64,000 nt of DNA from Phanerodontia chrysosporium. Its lineage: Eukaryota > Basidiomycota > Agaricomycetes > Polyporales > Phanerochaetaceae. The translations under genes were made by a program, and so were the position numbers. Below are positions 58,680-64,000 of the stretch, piece after piece. Every line of letters starts with the position of its first letter. Within the stretch, counting starts at the first letter, position 1. Under the pieces are notes generated by a model. The model saw only the letters and a list, made by a program, of their open reading frames with translations, had not been told where the DNA came from and did no database searches. Location of the stretch: contig MJGA01000022.1 of the NCBI GenBank assembly GCA_001910725.1, positions 62,001 through 126,000 on the forward strand, written 5' to 3'.

Positions 58680-61600
58680 ATGAGTGGCAATCCACAACGA
58701 GGAAGAGGACGTGGCGGTCCACAGCGCGGACGAGGAAGCGCAGCAGGTTCATCTCCTGCCCCTAGCGTCAGCACCGCGACGGGGACCGGACGAGGCAGTA
58801 GTCGAGGCGCCTTTCAGGGAGACCGAGGCCATGGCGGCGGAGGCGGCGACTTTCGAGGGGGTCGCGGCGGCAGTCGAGGGAGGGGCGGAGACGGCGGTCC
58901 AAGAGGGGGTGGCGGGCCACCGCGTGGGCGCGGACGGGGCGCGCCCGCAGAGGTCTTCGCTGCTGGCTCTCCCGCGACGCTCGATCCGCGGCTCTCAGAT
59001 ATAGACTCGCTCATCAAGAGCTTCGGCAACATGGCGGTAGGGGGCAACGAGCCGCCCGTCCGCCCGGGTTTCAGCACGAAAGGCGAGCCGGTGAAGCTGC
59101 GGGCAAACTTCTTTGCGCTGCGCTTCCCGAAGGGCCTCACGATCTACGACTACGAGGTCGCGATCACGGGTGCACCGAAGGAGGAAGTGCGCAGGGCTCG
59201 CAAGGCGCGCATCTTCGACCTACTCGAGAGTAGCCCGGAGTTCGCGCCTTTCCGAGACCATATTGCGCACGACAAGGGTGCCCGTCTCGTGTCCGCCAAG
59301 GAGCTTCCTCAGCCCTTACAGGTCGTCATTCCTTTCTACGAGGAAGGTCAGACAGGCCCTGGCGATAAAGCCCCTACCTACACCGTCCAGGTTAACTATG
59401 TCCGCACGCTCAACAAGAGTGAGATCGACCCGTGAGTGCTCTAACTGATCATCTTCGACACTAGCCTTACACTTGCTCTAGCCACCTCGAAGGCAAAGAT
59501 AGGAAGTTTGACACTCTTCCGCACATATCGGCCCTCAACCTCATCGTCCAGAGGCACGCCTCCAAGCACGGGATTCGGGTAGGCGGCGACGACGAACGCG
59601 ACGAGAAGAAACGACAAGGCAAGAGCAAGTACTTCTTCCCGGCTGAAGAGCGGTTTCCACTGGCGCTCGGCCTTGAAGCGTCCCGCGGTTTTTACATCTC
59701 AGTTCGACCTAACTTCAAGCAGCTCATGGTGAACGTCAATGCCTGCATGACTGCGTTCTACACTCCCGGAAACCTTGCAGAAGCCATGCTAGTTTTCCAA
59801 CAGCAGACGGGGACGTTGCCGAACGAATTCTTTGAGAAGGCCAGGGTCGTTACCACTCATCTGGGGTATCCGAGAAAGAAAATTATTAATCGTGTCTTGC
59901 TGACGACTCCTCGCACGACGAGATTCAAGCACAACAAGTACGGTGAAATCACTGTAGAACAGTACTTCAAACGAGGTCAGTTCCGATCAAGCTCCTTGTA
60001 TACGTTGGTTGATGAACATATAGAATACAACAAAACCCTTCAATATGCGAACACTCTACCTCTCATCGACATCGGCACCAAGGACAAGGCTAACTATATG
60101 CCTCCCGAGCTCTGCGAGATCCCCCCTGGGCAGGCGTACCGCGGCGTGCTCCCCGACAGGGCGACAGCGGAGATGATCAAGTTCGCCTGCAACCCGCCGG
60201 CGTTCAACGCGAGCTTGATCGTCAACCAAGGTTTCGACCTCCTGAAGCTGCGCGGCCGCAACAGCACGCTCGTCAGCTTCGGGATCGAGGTTGACCCCAA
60301 TATGGCTGTTGTCCCGGGCCGCATCCTGCCCGCGCCGAAAGTGACCTACCGCGCCGGCCAGCAGGTCTTACCGAAGGACGGCGGGTGGAACCTCATCAAC
60401 GTCAAGTTCCACGAGGGCGCGAACCTCGGCAGCTGGGCAGCGCTCCTCATCACTGAAGGCAATCGCTCCGAGTTCCGCGGGACGCAGGACCCCGCGCTCA
60501 TGCCGTTCTTGCAGGCGTTTGCGGAAATGTGCCGCAAGAGCGGCATGTCCGGCGGCACAAGCCCGCCGACTCTCATCCAGACAGAGCGGCTTCCCCACTC
60601 TAAGGACGATCCAGGGCGCCGCCGTGGCGTCGACATCATCTTGAGCGCGCTGCGCGCGAAGCTGCGTCCGGAGAACAAGCCGAGCTTCGTGCTTGTGCTG
60701 CTTTCGACGACAGACATCTACCCCGGGCTGAAGCGTCTCTGCGACATGCAGCTCGGTCTTCAAACCGTTTGTATGCAGCTCGACAAGGCGCGGAAGCCGG
60801 AACGACAGGAGCAGTACTTCGCGAACGTCGCGCTCAAGGTGAACATAAAGCTAGGCGGAATCAATCATCTCCTCGCGCCCGAGAGTATGCGCTGGCTCAC
60901 GGAGAAGAAGACGATGCTCGTCGGCATCGACGTCACGCATCCGTCGCCAACGAGTCTCAAGGGCACTCCGTCTATCGTCGCGGTCGTGGCGAGCGTCGAC
61001 GATAAGTTCGTGCAATTCCCAGCAGGGCTGACTCTCCAACGGAACAAGAACATCAACAAGGACTCAGAAGAAGTGCGTCATCGTCTTGCAGACCGTGCCT
61101 TTTTGCTCATGGCGGTACATACACAGATGGTCGAAGGCCTGGAGAAGCTCATGATCGAGCGGCTGCAGCTATATTCAAGGAAAATGAAGGGTTTGCCCGA
61201 GCGCATCCTGGTGTACCGCGATGGTGTCTCTGAGGCGCGTGTCTATGCGTGTGCGCAGTGCCTCTGCTGACCAGTGTTTTCGGTCTTCCAGGGTCAATAC
61301 AAGCTGTCGCTAGAAAAGGAGCTTCCGCAGATCATCAACGCGTGCAAGCGCGTGCCCACGGCAGACAAGAAGCCCTACCGGCCCTCCATCTCTGTCATCG
61401 TGTGCGGGAAGCGGCACCACGTCCGCTTCAATGCGACAGACGCGGGCTACATGACGCGAAACGGCAACACGCCGCCGGGGACGGTCGTCGACAAGGGCGT
61501 GACGGACATCTACAACCACGACTTCTACCTGCAGGTGCGCCCCCTCTCCCTCTGTGCCCGCCGTGGTACTGACACCGCGCCGCACAGCCGCACAGCGGCC

Positions 61601-61950
61601 TGCAGGGCACGGTCAAGTCGACGCACTACGTCGTGATCTACGACGAGAACAAGATCACTGCGGACGCGATCCAGGTCGGCACGAACAACGCGTCCTACAT
61701 GTACGCGCGCGCGACCAAGGCCGTGAGCCTCGTGCCGCCCGCGTACTACGCGGACCTCGCGTGCGAGCGCGGGCGTCAGTGGCTCGCGATGCTCATGCAC
61801 GCGACGGACACCCAGACGCGCTCACAGGTCAGCTCACGTGGCGACGAGGAGGCGGCTCGTCAGGCGCGCCAGCGCGTATACGAGCAGGCTGTTCGGCTGT
61901 GGAGGAATGGTCCTCAGGATGACGTGAAGGATACCATGTTCTATATCTAA
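58680..61950 (+). CDS. AGO: Argonaute protein (RNA silencing)
   Basis: This is a full-length Argonaute of about 1036 residues, the guide-RNA-binding slicer of RNA interference. Residues 1-95 are a Gly/Arg-rich (RGG-type) disordered tail. The N domain follows (KLRANFFALRFPKGLTIYDY). L1 and PAZ follow, with ACMTAFYTPGNLAEAMLVF and KHNKYGEITVEQYFKR. MID and PIWI follow, with LVGIDVTHPSPTSLKGTPSI (D734), KDSEEVRHRL (E780/E781), ILVYRDGVSEGQYKLSL (D831) and VSLVPPAYYADLACERGR (D972). This gives a D-E-D-D rather than D-E-D-H catalytic set. Exons by hand are 58680-59431, 59482-61234, 61292-61534 and 61588-61950. The intron after DGVSE appears to use a GC donor. The gene ends MFYI and TAA at 61950 and converges on STE24. 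Intact motifs suggest slicer activity. Confidence 0.93.
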
Positions 61951-62116
61951 TGGTCGACGTTCGGTGTGCTCGCAGTGTATTTGTGTTCATGGCCTCGTTC
62001 ACACTTAGCTTACTCATACGTTCTGGAAGTGAGGGCTTGTAGATTATCGGTTCCTACGGATGTGAAGGTCCCCTCGAATATTTTCGCATGAGAATAAATA
62101 CATATCCAGAGCCCAT

Positions 62117-63704
62117 TTACTCTTTCTTGGCCTTAAACGCCTCAAGAGCCCTCAAACGCTCAGTCAAGGTCGGGTGTGAATGGTGATACGCCGAGTATCT
62201 GATTTCCGAGCGCGGTCAGTTTGCATTTGGCGAGAACAGCTTGTGGATGTACGTACAGCCAGTCCACCCAGACGGTCGACAGGTTCTTCACGTGGAGCTG
62301 TACGAGGGCACGGCCAAGGCGATCGCCCATGTCGGCCATCTCCTTGCTCTGGAGCTTGTCGGAGAGGATGCACGCGAAGTGGTCGGCCTGGTACTCGAAG
62401 CGCCTTGACAGTGCATTCATGCCGATGCCAACGATGGCCTCCAGAGGCGTGATGATCATCTAAATGCACCAGTCAGAGGTTGAGTCTGCGCGCAGAGCGA
62501 ACATCAACGCACCTGGAAGAGCAAGAATGATATGATAGTCGGCGGGCGCGCGGCGACGTGTTTCGGGAAGTCGAAAGCGCGTAGGAGCGGCGGCGCGTGC
62601 ATGAATGCGGGGAAGAGCGCGAGGATCGTGAACAGATGCAGCTGCGACACAAGCAGCAGCTTCGTGGGGTGCATGTAGTACCAGTGACCAAGCTCGTGTG
62701 CGAGCACGGCCTCGACCTCGTCGGGCTTGCTTTGCTTTATGAGCGTGTCGTAGATGACGATGTGCTTGCTCCAGGGCAGCCCGAAGAAGTACGCGTTGCT
62801 GTGGGAGCTCCGCTTCGAGCCGTCGATCTCGTAGAGGTGTTTCAGCGGGAACCTGAGCTTCGCGGCGAGCGCCTCCGTGCGCGATCGCAGCTCGCCCGCA
62901 GGCAGCGGCGAGAGCTTGTTGAAGAGCGGCTGGATGACCGTCGGGTAGATGATGACCATGGTGATCTGGAACGCGAGCAGGAAGCCCATGAGCCACGGGA
63001 TGAAGTGGTCGCCCGCCCACTTGAAGACCCAGAGGAAGCCCGCGAGTGCCGGGGTGCCAATGACAACAGCAAGCATCCAGCCCTTGAGTAAGTCCGCGAT
63101 GAACAGAGCAGGCGTTGTCTTGTTGAATCCGTGCTTCTCCTCGAGAACGAACGTGTGGTAGATAGACAGCGGCAAGGTTGGGAGAGACGACGCCAGGTAG
63201 GTGACGAACGTGAATACGATGGACTGTGTAATCTGGAGCAGAGTCAGATGACTGTTATACGAAAGCGAAGGCGGTACGCACCTCATATTCCTCTGTGTAT
63301 CCGAACTTTCCGATGATTCTTCCTGCCACGTCCCAAGCCCAGGCGTACACTCCATAGTGAAGGAGTGCTGACTCTACAATCTGTTTGTAGAGGCCGGAGA
63401 TGAGAGCGTATTGCGCCTTATCCTTGCCGTACGCTTGAGACTTTGTGAACACCTCTGGCGTGAAGTGCTCGGCCAGTGCTTTTGGAGGCTCCTTTTTCGA
63501 GTACAGAGGATATTGGCGTAGCCTGCGTGAGCGTAAGATAATGGTATATACTTGACGCACGCCAGATGCTTACAGAAGGTAGGACTCGAACAAACATACT
63601 CCCCAGGAGAACACCTGGACGTAGAACTTCCAGTCTATGGGGTCCGTGGCGACAAACGCCAGCTGCTTTTCGACCAGAGCAACCTGGCGATGGAGGAGAT
63701 CCAT
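62117..63704 (-). CDS. STE24: CAAX prenyl protease Ste24 (M48 metalloprotease)
   Basis: This is a membrane zinc protease of the endoplasmic reticulum that trims prenylated CAAX proteins, including mating pheromone precursors, and clears clogged translocons. The start at 63704 is MDLLHRQVALVEKQLAFVAT. Next come WKFYVQVFSWGVCLFESYLL and family blocks TPEVFTKSQAYGKDKAQYAL, SIYHTFVLEEKHGFNKTTPA, VIIYPTVIQPLFNKLSPLPA and YEIDGSKRSSHSNAYFFGLP. The catalytic motif is EAVLAHELGHWYYMHPTKLL, and the third zinc ligand lies in RRFEYQADHFAC. The last intron joins VDWL to YSAYHHSHPTLTERLRALEA, ending FKAKKE, TAA at 62117. The final KAKKE fits a KXKXX endoplasmic-reticulum retrieval signal. All catalytic residues are present. 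Confidence 0.93.
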
Positions 63705-63814
63705 CTTGCGGTCTTGTATGTGTCTTTGAGCAGCTGCTTCCGCGAGTCTCGCGACTGGTGACGAGAGCAAGGGACAGGGATTAAGTACTGGCTAAGCGCC
63801 CAATAACCTCGACG

Positions 63815-63957
63815 TGTCCAGGGCGGGGATCAATCCCGCCTATTACCATATCTGGACATGATACCGACGCAGCATTCCGGCTGCATCCTACGTGAGCATC
63901 TCGGGTTAAAGCCCGAGGCATGAGGACTCTACAAGCCGGTATCAGTGGTATAGCACT
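63815..63957 (+). other. Dense cluster of perfect hairpins
   Basis: Within 143 nt there are several perfect inverted repeats. TGTCCAG (63815-63821) pairs with CTGGACA (63852-63858) around GGCGGG/CCCGCC (63822-63840). GATACCG (63860-63866) pairs with CGGTATC (63937-63943) and encloses GCAGC/GCTGC (63869-63884), TCCT/AGGA (63886-63926) and CTCGGG/CCCGAG (63900-63917). AGTG/CACT (63944-63957) follows. This would fold into a multibranched structure as RNA or single-stranded DNA. It does not fit a tRNA cloverleaf on either strand. Its identity is unknown; a structured RNA, ribozyme or transposon end are options. Confidence 0.5.
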
Positions 63958-64000
63958 ACTTGCGATGGTGTGTCAATAGCGAGAGGTCTAAACTTGACCT

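Noticed and set aside
63780..63945. tRNA gene at the hairpin cluster
   Set aside because: A T-arm-like hairpin and a 7-bp closing stem exist, but D and anticodon arms and the A/B box spacing do not fit on either strand.

Overview
The window is nuclear DNA from a filamentous basidiomycete, most likely a wood-decay Agaricomycete of the polypore type. The evidence is intron-dense genes with many 45-60 nt GT-AG introns, a GH10 xylanase, beta-trefoil (ricin B-type) lectin genes, a fungal-order betaine-lipid synthase, an Argonaute and a Tnp2-type CACTA transposon. The organism call is an inference from gene content. Exon boundaries were worked out by hand from splice signals and family conservation, so gene ends are firmer than internal exons.

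Layout. 0-4.6 kb: 3' part of an ABCC multidrug transporter. 4.7-10.7 kb: two beta-trefoil genes flanking SUMO and the vacuolar effluxer ATG22. 12-15.3 kb: a SWAP/SURP splicing-factor-like gene and a secreted GH10 xylanase with a 1-nt frameshift. 16.5-19.8 kb: betaine-lipid synthase BTA1. 20-22.3 kb: a decayed reductase fragment. 22.4-26.3 kb: a TLC-domain membrane protein and TFIIS. 26.9-36.3 kb: two YcaC/isochorismatase-like hydrolases flanking a urea carboxylase without an amidase domain and a mitochondrial-carrier-family gene, also with an apparent 1-nt frameshift. 36.6-37.2 kb: a small secreted cysteine-rich protein with an internal duplication. 37.2-41.1 kb: gene-poor. 41.1-46.4 kb: a GNAT acetyltransferase and three tandem RING/coiled-coil paralogues. 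46.9-53.3 kb: a SAM methyltransferase gene split by a 5.4-kb CACTA-type element. 53.6-63.7 kb: an M20 carbamoylase-type hydrolase, PRP46, Argonaute and STE24. The right edge carries a dense cluster of hairpins.

Most useful observations. First, the methyltransferase gene is interrupted by a transposon with both ends, a 4-bp TCGA duplication and an apparently intact transposase; excision in silico restores the host reading frame. Second, nitrogen-related genes (a stand-alone urea carboxylase, two paralogous isochorismatase-fold hydrolases, a carrier and, further away, a carbamoylase) may form a loose catabolic neighbourhood whose substrate is not obvious. Third, there is a local RING/coiled-coil expansion. 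Fourth, two genes have 1-nt frameshifts at short homopolymers, which suggests assembly error as readily as decay. No CRISPR, rRNA or convincing tRNA was seen.
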